Positions 37,695 through 46,537 of a stretch of DNA of 64,000 bases are shown here, piece after piece. Position 1 is the first letter of the stretch, and each line of letters begins with the position of its first letter. The notes under the pieces were generated by a model. That model worked only from the letters and a program-made list of their open reading frames with translations, searched no databases and was not told where the DNA came from. A program made the position numbers and the translations under genes. The stretch is from Roseithermus sacchariphilus (GTDB lineage: Bacteria > Bacteroidota > Rhodothermia > Rhodothermales > MEBIC09517). The stretch spans positions 2,146,501-2,210,500 of the forward strand of contig CP030158.1 of NCBI GenBank assembly GCA_003285105.1, read 5' to 3'.

Positions 37695-38179
37695 GCGTCG
37701 AGGTCCACGTCGAGGTAGTGCAGGAGTTGATCCAGCGCCCAGGTCTGGTTCTCGATGCCGGTCCACTCGTAGCCCTTGACCGTCTCATCGGCGACGCGGG
37801 ACCAGTCCACCGTCCAGTCATTGAAGACGTGGAAGGAATACTGGCCCTCGTCCGTCTCGAAGTAGATGGCGCCTTCCTCGGGGTCGTAGATGGAGTCCGC
37901 GCCGCCGTCCTCGCGGGCCATCTCGGCCGCCAGCACGATCAGGGGGACCTTGAAGCGGTAATCCATCTTGTGGACGCGCTTGGCCTCGCTGTTGAGGTAG
38001 TTGGCCAGCACCACACAGCCATCGCTCGAGCCCAGGGCGGCCACGGCCGCCTCACGGGTGGTCTCGTCGGCCTCGATCTTGTTCAGCGCGGCCTCGACGA
38101 GCGGCCAGACGGCCACGGGGGCCTCGTCTTCAGACACGCCGTCCTTACGGGGGATGACGACGGTCAGGCTTTCGACCAT
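37643..38179 (-). CDS. Acidic conserved-looking protein of unknown function
   Basis: A 178-residue soluble protein with no signal peptide or membrane helix. It is strongly acidic, with a tail of EDDEDEEASASPA. The middle part (ANYLNSEAKRVHKMDYRFKV, IYFETDEGQYSFHVFNDWTV) has a normal globular composition, so I take it as a real gene, but I recognise no family. Its 3' end overlaps ispE on the other strand by 52 nt, so its acidic tail and the IspE serine tail are encoded by the same bases. It stands alone on its strand, with 242 nt upstream that show only small GC-rich hairpins. Confidence 0.7.
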   Translation of the reverse strand: MVESLTVVIPRKDGVSEDEAPVAVWPLVEAALNKIEADETTREAAVAALGSSDGCVVLANYLNSEAKRVHKMDYRFKVPLIVLAAEMAREDGGADSIYDPEEGAIYFETDEGQYSFHVFNDWTVDWSRVADETVKGYEWTGIENQTWALDQLLHYLDVDLDAYAPEDDEDEEASASPA

Positions 38180-38421
38180 GTCGGGTAACGGTTGTCGGGT
38201 CTGTGTCGTCGGGCACCGTCGCGTGCGGAGCCGTCTCCGGCTTGCAGCCGGGGGGCGGTTCCGTCTCCGAGGACCCAGAACCCGGGTTCAGGAAGTAAGG
38301 TGTACGGGAGCGGAAAGAGGGTCGCGGATGCGGAGGAATCAACGGTATCGGACGCTGCCGGGCAATTCCCGGACCAAAATCATGCGATCCTGGATGAAAA
38401 TCACCGGATCGATCCGGGTGC

Positions 38422-39666
38422 TCACGCCTCGTCTCGTCGGGCGCCGTCGTGCTCGGCTTCGAGCGCCAGGGCCGCCTCGATCAGTTCGTCCCGGAGCGCG
38501 CTCAGGTGGTCGTGCTGGGCGATGTACTGCTCCATCGCCTCGCGCAGGCTGGACTCGCGCGTGACGACCGTGCGGCGCTGCCGCTCGGTGGGCTCGACGA
38601 TGCGTTCGATGGAGGCGATGGCGTAGGCCGGCCGCAGCGCGTCCCGCAGCCGGGGCACGTCCACCCGGTGCACCCGGTCTTCCTCGATCTCGTACCGCAC
38701 CCGGACGACGGCCTCCTCGATCGACGCTGCGGCGATGGTGGACAGCAGCACCTCGGTCGGGCTCTCGGCGCCGCGGACGTCCGCCTGCAGGTCCACGAAG
38801 CGGCGGGCCGGGGTGTCGACGAAGGTGTAGGAGGCGCGTGGGGCGGGACGTTCGGGGTCGATCTCCACCAGGACGAAGCCCTTGCGGTCGTCACGTTCCT
38901 TGAAGGTCACCCGTTCGATGCTGCTGGCATAGACGACGGGGATGCCGCCGTCCGGGTTGAGGTCCTGGTACCGGTGGATGTGCCCGAGCGCCACGTAGTC
39001 GATGGGCGGGACGGCGAGCTGGGCCGGGGAGAACTTGGGTTCGTGGGCGATGAGGCTGGTGCGCTCGGAGCCGGAGAGGTCCGCCCCGTGGACGCTGAAG
39101 TGGCCGGCGAGCACGGCCGGGAGCGCCGGGTCGAGTTCTCCGGCGGCCTGCTGCACGAAGTCGACGTACGTGGCCTCGATGAAGTCCCGCACCTCGGTCG
39201 GGGATTTCTTCCGGTGCTCGTCCTTCGTCAGCAGCATGCTGCGGATGGGCCAGGGCAGGGCGATCAGCTGCAGCGGCCCGCGCCGCGTCGGGATCGTCGC
39301 CAGCGTGGGCCGGCGGAAGACGTAGGCCCGGCCCTGCAGGAACGGGAAGATGTCGAGGGCCGACGCCTTCCCGAAGGACACCGGATGGTCGTGGTTGCCG
39401 ACGATCATCACGATGGGGATGCCGCGGTCCGCCAGGGGCTGGAGGCACTCGGCGAAGGTGCGCTGCTGCGTGGGGGTGGGGTCGGCGGTGCGGTAGGCGT
39501 CGCCGCAGAAGAGAAAGACGTCGATGTCTTCCTCCAGCGCCCGCTCCACCATGAACGCGAAGCACCGCTTGAAGTCGAGCAGCCGGGTGTTCAGGCCCGT
39601 CGCCGGGTCGATCCGCCCGAACGTGTTACTGCCCAGGTGGATGTCGGCGGTGTGCAGAAGCTTCAT
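38422..39666 (-). CDS. sbcD: SbcD/Mre11-family DNA double-strand-break repair exonuclease
   Basis: A 414-residue calcineurin-like nuclease with the metal motifs in order: LLHTADIHLGS (residues 3-13), DVFLFCGDAYRT, VMIVGNHDHP, LAGHFSVHG and YVALGHIHRYQ. This is the SbcD/Mre11 pattern; the second motif reads GDAYR instead of the commoner GDLFD. A C-terminal capping region follows (VYASSIERVTFKERDDRKGF). SbcD works with the SbcC ATPase, but no sbcC lies next to it here; the partner may be elsewhere. A TACCTTG element lies 34 nt upstream. The symbol is by family likeness. Confidence 0.85.
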   Translation of the reverse strand: MKLLHTADIHLGSNTFGRIDPATGLNTRLLDFKRCFAFMVERALEEDIDVFLFCGDAYRTADPTPTQQRTFAECLQPLADRGIPIVMIVGNHDHPVSFGKASALDIFPFLQGRAYVFRRPTLATIPTRRGPLQLIALPWPIRSMLLTKDEHRKKSPTEVRDFIEATYVDFVQQAAGELDPALPAVLAGHFSVHGADLSGSERTSLIAHEPKFSPAQLAVPPIDYVALGHIHRYQDLNPDGGIPVVYASSIERVTFKERDDRKGFVLVEIDPERPAPRASYTFVDTPARRFVDLQADVRGAESPTEVLLSTIAAASIEEAVVRVRYEIEEDRVHRVDVPRLRDALRPAYAIASIERIVEPTERQRRTVVTRESSLREAMEQYIAQHDHLSALRDELIEAALALEAEHDGARRDEA

Positions 39667-39700
39667 GGGAAAGGTCGATGGTCAGTGGGCCCGGGCCGCT

Positions 39701-39707
39701 CAAGGTA
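39701..39707 (-). promoter_or_regulatory. Possible promoter -7 element (TACCTTG) of the sbcD-like gene
   Basis: TACCTTG on the minus strand, 34 nt before the start codon, the same heptamer as before aspS and the first rhomboid gene. A TTTT run lies roughly where a -33 element is expected. Tentative. Confidence 0.3.
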
Positions 39708-39764
39708 CGAAACGTCCGTTCGGGATGGAAAACGGCTACCATGCACCCATGACGATCTGATTCG

Positions 39765-39822
39765 GTCATCCCGGGCGGAAGCGCGGAGGTCCTTTCTGGA
39801 TACCTGCGTTCGCGGGCATGAC
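39765..39822. repeat. Short intergenic element with inverted GTCAT ends
   Basis: A 58-nt element begins GTCATCCCGGGCG and ends CGCGGGCATGAC, so the ends are imperfect inverted repeats. Internally it has CTTTCTGGATACCTGCGTTC. The text is similar to the GTCATTCCCGCG...GGAATCCAG palindromic repeats dispersed in several proteobacterial genomes. It lies between the PBP gene stop and the sbcD-like promoter region. Confidence 0.5.
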
Positions 39823-39857
39823 GGTAACCGCACGGGTTCCCATGGGCTCGCCGATGC

Positions 39858-42215
39858 TCACCAGCCCACGCGGCCGTCGTCCCGGTCGTCGCCGGGGAGT
39901 TCGGCCGGGGCGAAGTCGGCGGGGGTGGGGAAGCGGGCGTCTCTGGAGATGCCGATGCCGGCCGAGTCGGTGGCGGACTTGAAGAAGTCGCCCACGAGGT
40001 AGAGGGCGTTGTGCGCGCCCTGGCCCCACCAGTTGGTGCGGAAGGTGATGCGGCGGTCGTTGAAGCCGACCCAGGCCCCGGTGACCAGGTCCGGGTGCAT
40101 GAGCACGAACCAGCCGTCGGCGCTGTTCTGCGTCGTGCCCGTCTTGCCGGCCAGGTCATAGCCGCTCAGCCCCCATTGCCAGCGGATGCGCTGCCCGGTG
40201 CCGGTCAGGATCACCTGGCGCATCATGTCGACCATCGTGTAGGCGGTGGTTTCGGAGAGGGCTTCTTTGGGGGTGGGGGTGGCTTCGTAGAGGACGTTGC
40301 CGTAGCGGTCCTCGACGCGCGTGACGAAGGTGGGGGGGTAGTAGAGGCCGCCGTTGGCGAGCGTGCAGTAGGCTGACGTCAGTTCCAGGAGGGTGACGTC
40401 GCTCGTGCCGAGGGAGAGCGCGGGCACCTCGTCCAGCGGGCTCTGGATGCCCATGCGGCGGGCATAGAGGGCGATGTTCCGGGCGCCCACCTCCAGGGCC
40501 AGTTGCCCGGTGATGGTGTTCTTCGATTGCGCCAGGCCTTCCCGCAGCGTCATCGTCGCTCCCGAGATGCCGTCGGTGTTGCCGGGGCTCCAGACCTGCC
40601 CGGTGGTCGGGTCGACGTAGGTGAAGGAGGTGTCGCGCAGGGTGTAGTAGGGCGAGTAGCCGTTGTCGATGGCGACGGTGTAGACGAAGGGCTTGAACGT
40701 CGAGCCGGGCTGGCGGCGGGCCAGGGCTACGTGGTCGTACTTGTCCTCTTCGTAGTTCTTGCCGCCGACCCAGGCCTTCACCGAGCCGGTGTTGGGGTCG
40801 AGGGCGACGAGGCCGGCTTCGAGGCGGGTCTTGTTGGTTTTGAGGGAATCGAGGAACACCGCGTCGCGCTTGAGCGAGTCGAGCGCGGCATCGCGGCTGA
40901 GACCCTGGTTGCGCAGACGGCGGAAGCGGGGGGTTTCCTGGATGAACGTGTTCAGCAGCCCGGGGTGCGTCTGCCAGAAGTAGCGGAACGGCTCATACCC
41001 GTCGAGCTTCAGGAAGTCGTTGATGTCGGTGCTGTAGTTGCCGCTGGAGGGGCGGCTCCAGTGGTAGTCCACGACGGCCTGCAGCCCCTTCATCTGGCGG
41101 GCGACGGCCTGCTGCGCGATGCGCTGGAGGCGGGAGTCGATGGTGGTATAGACGACCAGGCCGTCCTCGTAGATGTCGAGGCCGAGGGGTTCGGCCCAGG
41201 CGCGCAGCCAGTCCCGCACGTGGATGGCGAAGTGCGGGGCCATGCTGGCCGTGATCTCGGCGGAGTGGTAGGCAGCGCCGGGCGGGTCGTCTTTGTGTTC
41301 CTCGTAATAGGCCTGCGTCAGATAGCCGTGCTCGACCATCTTGCGCAGCACGAGGTTGCGGCGGGCCTGGGCGTTTTCGGGGTTGCGCACCGGGTTGAAC
41401 CGCGTGATGGCCTTGAGCATGCCGATCAGCGTGGCGCTCTGCAGCGGGTCGAGTTCGGCGGCGGAGGTGTTGTAGAAGGTGCGGGCAGCCGTTTCGATCC
41501 CCCAGGCGTTGTAGCCGAACTCGACCGTGTTCAGGTACATCTCCAGGATCTCGCGCTTGGTGTAGCGCCGCTCCAGTTGCACCGCCGTGACCCATTCCTT
41601 GAGCTTGCGCCCGATCGTCTGCTCGAAGCCGATCTGGTCGTTGTACAGGTTACGGGCCAGCTGCTGCGTGATGGTCGATCCGCCCTGCGTGTAGAAGCCG
41701 GGCACGTGCAGCTTGGCCAGCACGGTCTGCGCGACGGCCGAGACGGTGCGGAAGAGGTCCATGCCCCAGTGGTCGTAGAAGCGATGGTCCTCCGTGGCGA
41801 TGAGCGCGTTGATGACGTGCGGCGAGATGTCGTCGTAGGTGACCCAGGAGCGGTTCTGCCGGGCATAGCGGGCCAGCACCTCGTTGTCGGCCGTGTAGGC
41901 GACGGTGGCGAGCTGGAATTCCGGGTTTTCGAGCTTCGAGAGCGGGGGCAGGTCGGTAGCCAGGAGGGCCATGTACAGCCCCAGCAGCAGCGTGACGCCC
42001 AGCAGCGCCCCGGTGATCACGGTCAGCGCGGCGGCGGCGGTGGCTTTGCGGGCGTCGCCGAAGCGCCGCAGGAAGTAGCCGTGCAGGCCCCGGCCGTGGC
42101 GCCGTCCGGGCGGGGGGGCGCCGTGCCCGTCGGGGCTGCGTTTCCGCGCGTTCGGGTTGGAGAAGTAGGCTTCGAGTTCCGCTTCGGTCGGCTCGGTGTA
42201 AGAGCGGGTGCTCAT
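39858..42215 (-). CDS. Class A penicillin-binding protein (PBP1A-type), copy A
   Basis: A 785-residue bifunctional cell-wall synthase: a cytoplasmic tail rich in Pro/Arg, one TM (residues ~60-85), then the GT51 glycosyltransferase with TEDHRFYDHWGMD, QGGSTITQQLARNLYNDQ and LERRYTKREILEMYLNTVEF. The transpeptidase follows with the SxxK active site in PGSTFKPFVYT, SKN in LAQSKNTITG, and LAGKTGTTQNSADGWF. It polymerises and cross-links peptidoglycan on the outer face of the inner membrane. ATG 42215 overlaps the stop of the LpxH-like gene (ATGA). A close paralogue is encoded just beyond that gene. Confidence 0.94.
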   Translation of the reverse strand: MSTRSYTEPTEAELEAYFSNPNARKRSPDGHGAPPPGRRHGRGLHGYFLRRFGDARKATAAAALTVITGALLGVTLLLGLYMALLATDLPPLSKLENPEFQLATVAYTADNEVLARYARQNRSWVTYDDISPHVINALIATEDHRFYDHWGMDLFRTVSAVAQTVLAKLHVPGFYTQGGSTITQQLARNLYNDQIGFEQTIGRKLKEWVTAVQLERRYTKREILEMYLNTVEFGYNAWGIETAARTFYNTSAAELDPLQSATLIGMLKAITRFNPVRNPENAQARRNLVLRKMVEHGYLTQAYYEEHKDDPPGAAYHSAEITASMAPHFAIHVRDWLRAWAEPLGLDIYEDGLVVYTTIDSRLQRIAQQAVARQMKGLQAVVDYHWSRPSSGNYSTDINDFLKLDGYEPFRYFWQTHPGLLNTFIQETPRFRRLRNQGLSRDAALDSLKRDAVFLDSLKTNKTRLEAGLVALDPNTGSVKAWVGGKNYEEDKYDHVALARRQPGSTFKPFVYTVAIDNGYSPYYTLRDTSFTYVDPTTGQVWSPGNTDGISGATMTLREGLAQSKNTITGQLALEVGARNIALYARRMGIQSPLDEVPALSLGTSDVTLLELTSAYCTLANGGLYYPPTFVTRVEDRYGNVLYEATPTPKEALSETTAYTMVDMMRQVILTGTGQRIRWQWGLSGYDLAGKTGTTQNSADGWFVLMHPDLVTGAWVGFNDRRITFRTNWWGQGAHNALYLVGDFFKSATDSAGIGISRDARFPTPADFAPAELPGDDRDDGRVGW

Positions 42216-43012
42216 AGGCGATGGGTCGGGGCAGGGTCGTGGGCGGGGCGGACCGGTTCGCCGGATGCCTCCGGTTCGACGATGGTGGCGTGGGTCCCGT
42301 TCCAGCGCAGCAGGTGCACGCCGGTCGCATCGAGGCGGCCGAACGTGCGAGATTCGTGCCAGTAGCCGGTGTTCAGGTAGGTGCCGCAGGGCCAGACGGT
42401 CCGCTCCGCCCGGTGGGTGTGGCCCAGGACCACGACGTCGGCCACGTTGGTGGCGAGCAGGTGGTGGGCCAGGCGCCGGAAGGCGACCACGGCCTGCTGG
42501 TCGACGGCGTCCTTGCCGACGAGGCGCTTGACCCACCGGGCCAGCCCGACGCCGGCGTCGCCCGGTAGCAGATGGCGGTAGAGCCAGACGGGCAGGGGAT
42601 GCCGCAAGAGCGGCCGCAGGCGGTTGTAGAGCGGGTTGGCCTCGGTCAGGCCGTCGCCGTGGGCCACGTAAACGTGAACGCCTTCGAGAGGTTCGACGAG
42701 GCTGTCGAAGACGACGCGCACGCCCAGTTCTTCCCGGAAGTAGGTCCGGTGCCACGGGTCGTGGTTGCCGACGAGGTAGGTCACCGGGATGCCGCGGTCC
42801 GTCCAGTCCGCCAGCAGCCCCTGAAAGCGGGCAAAGCCGCGCGGGACGAGGTGCCGGTATTCGATGTAGTCATCGAACACGTCGCCGACGAGGTAGAGCG
42901 CCGTCACCTCGGCTTCGTGGGCGCGCAGGCAGGCCAGCAGGTCGGCCTCGGAGGTGCGGGCGACCTCCGGGCCGCCTTTGCCGAAGTGCATGTCGGAGAA
43001 AAAGAGGACCAC
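42212..43012 (-). CDS. LpxH-like UDP-2,3-diacylglucosamine diphosphatase / calcineurin-fold phosphoesterase
   Basis: A 266-residue metallophosphoesterase with all metal motifs: LFFSDMHFGKGG (residues 3-14), LYLVGDVFDDYIEYR, TYLVGNHDPWH, VYVAHGDGL and VVLGHTHRAERT. The layout matches LpxH (COG2908), which cleaves UDP-2,3-diacylglucosamine to lipid X in lipid A synthesis on the inner-membrane face. The sequence does not rule out another phosphoesterase role. It lies between two class A PBP genes, 64 nt after one and overlapping the other by four bases, so envelope biogenesis is likely. Confidence 0.75.
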   Translation of the reverse strand: MVLFFSDMHFGKGGPEVARTSEADLLACLRAHEAEVTALYLVGDVFDDYIEYRHLVPRGFARFQGLLADWTDRGIPVTYLVGNHDPWHRTYFREELGVRVVFDSLVEPLEGVHVYVAHGDGLTEANPLYNRLRPLLRHPLPVWLYRHLLPGDAGVGLARWVKRLVGKDAVDQQAVVAFRRLAHHLLATNVADVVVLGHTHRAERTVWPCGTYLNTGYWHESRTFGRLDATGVHLLRWNGTHATIVEPEASGEPVRPAHDPAPTHRL

Positions 43013-43076
43013 CGGGCTGGTCGGAACGGGGAGGGGAGCGCGAAGGGGAGCGGCCTACAGAACCCGTTTCGTCCGG

Positions 43077-45458
43077 CTACGATCCGTCCTTTTTCGGGGG
43101 AGGGCCCAGGGCGCGGCGCAGGGCGGCCTCCGGGTCGGCCTCGGGCGGCGGGGTGTCGTCCGGCCGGGCGAGGCCTTCGGCGAGGGCGTCGCGCAGCGGG
43201 AGCGGGCCGGGCGGAGCCGGGCGTTCGAGGCCGGCCGGTGCGTGGAAGGCCTCCAGCGACGTCACGGCCGGCCGCGGCGGGCGGTATCCGGGCGGCGGCG
43301 CGAACCGTACCCCCCGGCCGAGGGCCGCTTCCGGGTCGTCGAGCACGCGGCGAACGAATTCGCCGACGACCGGAAGCGCCGTTCGCGCACCCTGGCCCCA
43401 GTCGCTCGTGCGAAAGGTGAGCCGGCGGTCGTTGAAGCCCACCCAGGCCCCCACGACCAGGCGCGGGTGGGCCAGGATGAACCAGCCGTCGGCGTAGCCC
43501 TGAGACGTCCCCGTCTTGCCGGCCACGTCGGCCTCGATGCCGAACCGGGTGCGGAGGGCCCGCCCCGTCCCGCGTTGCACGACGTCCCGCATCATGTCCA
43601 GGACGGTGTAGGCCGTCTGCCGCGTCAGCGCGCGGTGGCCCTCCGGGACGAACGTGGCCAGGCGCCGGCCGGCGGCGTCGTCGATGTGGGTGACGACGAC
43701 CGCGGGGTGGTGCACCCCGCCGGAGACGAACGTGCCGTAGGCCGAGGTCAGCTCCAGCAGCGTCACCTCGCTGCTCCCCAGCGCCAGGGACGGCACCCGG
43801 GCCAGCGGGCTGCGGATGCCCATGCGGTGGGCGACGTCCGCGACGTGCTCCGGGCCGAGGGCCGCGATGAGTTGCGCCGTGATGGTGTTCTTCGACCAGG
43901 CCAGCCCGTCCCGCAGGCGAACGTAGGCGCCCGAGTACCCGCCGGCGTTGCGCGGCGTCCAGGTGGCGTCGTCCTCGGCCGCGATGGTGAACGTCATGCG
44001 GGCGTCCTGGAGCGAGTCGTCCGGGGCAAAGCCGTGTTCGACGGCGGCGGCGTAGACGAAGGGCTTGAAGGTGGAGCCCGGCTGGCGGCGGGCCAGGGCC
44101 ACCTTGTCGTACTGGTCCGCCGCGAAGTCGCGCCCGCCGATCCAGGCCTTCACGTGGCCGGTGTGCGGGTCGATGGCGACGAGACCCGTTTCGAGGCGGG
44201 CATGGGCGGTGCGGAGCGAGTCGAGGAAGGCGGCGTCGGCCAGCAGCCGGGCCTGCGCGCGGTCGGGTGGCTCGCCCTGCCGGACGGCCCGGCGGTAGCG
44301 CTCGGACCGGCGCACGAGGGCGACGAGCAGGTGGGGGTGCGTGGCCCAGAAGTGGGCGAAGGGGGATACCCGGCCGAGGCGAGCCTCGTAGGGCGCATAG
44401 GTCGACCCCGGCTCGGGCGGGTGCGGGGCGCTCCACTCCACCGCCGCGACGGCCTGGAGGCCGGGCAGGTGGGCCTCGACCGCCGCCCGGGCGTGCTGCT
44501 GGAGGCGGGTGTCCAGGGTCGTGTAGATCCGCAGGCCGTCCGTGTAGAGGTCGTAGCCGTGCGCCTCGGCCCAGTCCTCCATCCAGCGGCGGACGTACGC
44601 GGCGAAGTGCGGGGCGAGGTCCGAGGCGGGCCGGGCGGGGCGGAGGTTCAGGTGGAGCGGCTCGGGGGCGAGGCGGCGGTAGGCGTCGGCGGAGAGGCGG
44701 TCGTGCTCCACCATCTGCCGCAGCACCAGGTTGCGCCGCTGCCGGGCCCGCTCCGGGTGCCGCAGCGGGTTGTACCGGCTCGGCCCCCGCAGCAGGGCGA
44801 CCAGCGTCGCCGCCTCGGGCACCGTCAGCGCACGGGCGGGCTTGTCGAAGTACGTCCGCGCCGCCGCCTCGATGCCGAACGCATTCTGCCCGAACGGGAC
44901 CGTGTTCAGGTACATCTCCAGGATCTCGTGCTTGCCGTAGCGCCGCTCCAGCTTGCAGGCCACGACGATCTCGCGCAGCTTGCGCGCCAGCGTCACCTCC
45001 CGCCCGACGTCCGGGTAGAGGTTGCGGGCGAGCTGCATCGTGAGGGTGGAGCCCCCCTGCCGGGATCCGCGCAGCGTGTACCAGACGGACCCGGCCAGCC
45101 GCACCGGGTCGACGCCGCGGTGCTCGAAGAAGCGGTGGTCCTCGGTGGCGACGAGCGCGTCGAAGACGGCCGGGCTGATCTGCCCGTAGCCGACCCACAC
45201 CCGGTGGGTGCGGTAGTAGCGGGCCAGCTCCTGCCCGTCGGCCGTGTAGGCGATGGAGGCCACGTCCAGGTCCGGCGGGGCCTCGGTCTGCAGGGCGGCC
45301 AGGTCCGGGATGTCGATGAGGTGGTAGAGCGCGCCCGCCGCCGCCAGGCCGATCAGGGCGGCCAGGGCGAACCACGCCGCCCGGCGCGCCCCCAGGCGGT
45401 GTGCCGGGCGCCGCCCCGCCGACGACGCCGGCCGGCCGATGAAAGGATTACGAAGCAC
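43077..45458 (-). CDS. Class A penicillin-binding protein (PBP1A-type), copy B
   Basis: A 793-residue bifunctional peptidoglycan synthase paralogous to copy A. It has a short basic tail, one TM (WFALAALIGLAAAGALYHL), and the GT51 domain with TEDHRFFEHRGVD, QGGSTLTMQLARNLYPDV and LERRYGKHEILEMYLNTVPF. The transpeptidase has PGSTFKPFVYA, LAWSKNTITAQ and VAGKTGTSQGYADGWF. The C-terminal ~90 residues are a Pro/Ala-rich tail ending in LGPPPKKDGS, unlike copy A. It is the first gene of the PBP-B, LpxH-like, PBP-A operon; upstream is a 213-nt divergent region shared with the first rhomboid gene. Confidence 0.93.
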   Translation of the reverse strand: MLRNPFIGRPASSAGRRPAHRLGARRAAWFALAALIGLAAAGALYHLIDIPDLAALQTEAPPDLDVASIAYTADGQELARYYRTHRVWVGYGQISPAVFDALVATEDHRFFEHRGVDPVRLAGSVWYTLRGSRQGGSTLTMQLARNLYPDVGREVTLARKLREIVVACKLERRYGKHEILEMYLNTVPFGQNAFGIEAAARTYFDKPARALTVPEAATLVALLRGPSRYNPLRHPERARQRRNLVLRQMVEHDRLSADAYRRLAPEPLHLNLRPARPASDLAPHFAAYVRRWMEDWAEAHGYDLYTDGLRIYTTLDTRLQQHARAAVEAHLPGLQAVAAVEWSAPHPPEPGSTYAPYEARLGRVSPFAHFWATHPHLLVALVRRSERYRRAVRQGEPPDRAQARLLADAAFLDSLRTAHARLETGLVAIDPHTGHVKAWIGGRDFAADQYDKVALARRQPGSTFKPFVYAAAVEHGFAPDDSLQDARMTFTIAAEDDATWTPRNAGGYSGAYVRLRDGLAWSKNTITAQLIAALGPEHVADVAHRMGIRSPLARVPSLALGSSEVTLLELTSAYGTFVSGGVHHPAVVVTHIDDAAGRRLATFVPEGHRALTRQTAYTVLDMMRDVVQRGTGRALRTRFGIEADVAGKTGTSQGYADGWFILAHPRLVVGAWVGFNDRRLTFRTSDWGQGARTALPVVGEFVRRVLDDPEAALGRGVRFAPPPGYRPPRPAVTSLEAFHAPAGLERPAPPGPLPLRDALAEGLARPDDTPPPEADPEAALRRALGPPPKKDGS

Positions 45459-45579
45459 CGTGGCTGCGGGGGAATGTTACCGCTCAGAGGACGGCCGTCT
45501 GGCGCGGGAGGTATCGTCCGTTCGGGTGGAACGTAAAGCCGTGGGCCGGGTCTGACCTCTCCCGCCGGCGCGGTCCGTG

Positions 45580-45586
45580 TACCTTG
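45580..45586 (+). promoter_or_regulatory. Possible promoter -7 element (TACCTTG) of the rhomboid genes
   Basis: TACCTTG lies 85 nt before the first rhomboid start codon, within the region divergent from the PBP operon. It is identical to the elements before aspS and the sbcD-like gene. No clear -33 partner is seen. Confidence 0.3.
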
Positions 45587-45671
45587 CGGGCGCCGGCCGC
45601 CGTAGATGGGTCCGCGCCTTGCCGCACGGGAAGGCGCCGGCCGCCCGGATGCCCACGACCCGCACAGCCTC

Positions 45672-46370
45672 ATGTATCAAAGCCCATACCAGCCCCCGAC
45701 GCAGTTCTCGGTCTTCCCGCCCATCATCAAGAATCTGCTGATCTTGAACGGGCTGTTCTACATGGCCAAGATGGTGGCGATCTACACCAACGCCATCGGC
45801 CTGGCGCAGGTCTTGAACTGGATGGCCCTCTATGCGCCCGGCGCGCCGGCGGTGGGGTATACGATCTTCGGGACGATGACGACGATCCCGGGCTTCTGGC
45901 CGTGGCAACTGGTCACGTACGCCTTTCTGCACGGCGACCTCGGCCACATCTTTTTCAATATGTTCGCGCTGTGGATGTTCGGGGTGCAGATCGAGCACGC
46001 CTGGGGGTCGCGGCGCTTTGCGATCTATTACTTCACCTGCGTCGTCGGGGCGGGGTTGCTGCAGATGCTGGTCATGTGGGGCCAGCCCGTGCCCACGGTC
46101 GGGGCGTCGGGCGGGGTGTTCGGGATCCTGCTGGCGTTCGGGATGATGTTTCCCGATCGGTACATCATGCTGTTGATTCCGCCGGTGCCGATCAAGGCGA
46201 AGTGGTTCGTGATCGGGTACGGGGCGCTGGAGCTGTTCTTCGGCGTGACGGGCACGCAGTCGGGCATCGCGCATTTCGCGCATCTGGGGGGGATGCTCTT
46301 CGGCTTCCTGCTGATTCAATACTGGCGCGGCAAGCTGCCCATCCAGCCCTCGCGGCGGCTGTCGTTCTGA
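45672..46370 (+). CDS. Rhomboid-family intramembrane serine protease, copy 1
   Basis: A 232-residue membrane protein with six predicted helices. The catalytic Ser146 is in PTVGASGGVFGILLAF (GxSG motif) and the His204 partner in GIAHFAHLGGMLFGF. The family-typical FLHGDLGHIFFNMFALWMFG is in L1/TM2. It would cleave membrane-anchored substrates within or near the bilayer; the substrate is unknown. The ATG at 45672 (MYQSPYQPPTQF) was chosen over a start 22 codons earlier because a short hydrophilic N-terminus is usual. A second rhomboid gene follows 167 nt downstream on the same strand. Confidence 0.88.
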   Translation: MYQSPYQPPTQFSVFPPIIKNLLILNGLFYMAKMVAIYTNAIGLAQVLNWMALYAPGAPAVGYTIFGTMTTIPGFWPWQLVTYAFLHGDLGHIFFNMFALWMFGVQIEHAWGSRRFAIYYFTCVVGAGLLQMLVMWGQPVPTVGASGGVFGILLAFGMMFPDRYIMLLIPPVPIKAKWFVIGYGALELFFGVTGTQSGIAHFAHLGGMLFGFLLIQYWRGKLPIQPSRRLSF

Positions 46371-46537
46371 GGCGGTCGTGGGGTGGGCGGCGGCAAAACC
46401 TTCGACGCGTTCTCCGGTACTACCCGTATGTTGCACGGGGCGAGGCGGGCGCCCGGCCGGGCCGTGGAGCGCCGGTGCGCGTCCGGCCGCGGTGGGTGGC
46501 GAGGCCGCCGGCCCCAGATCACTAGCGAGGAGCAGCC

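Noticed and set aside
38180-38421. Small RNA or tRNA in the 242-nt gap upstream of the acidic protein gene
   Set aside because: Only short GC-rich hairpins are seen; no tRNA-like arms or T-loop sequence.
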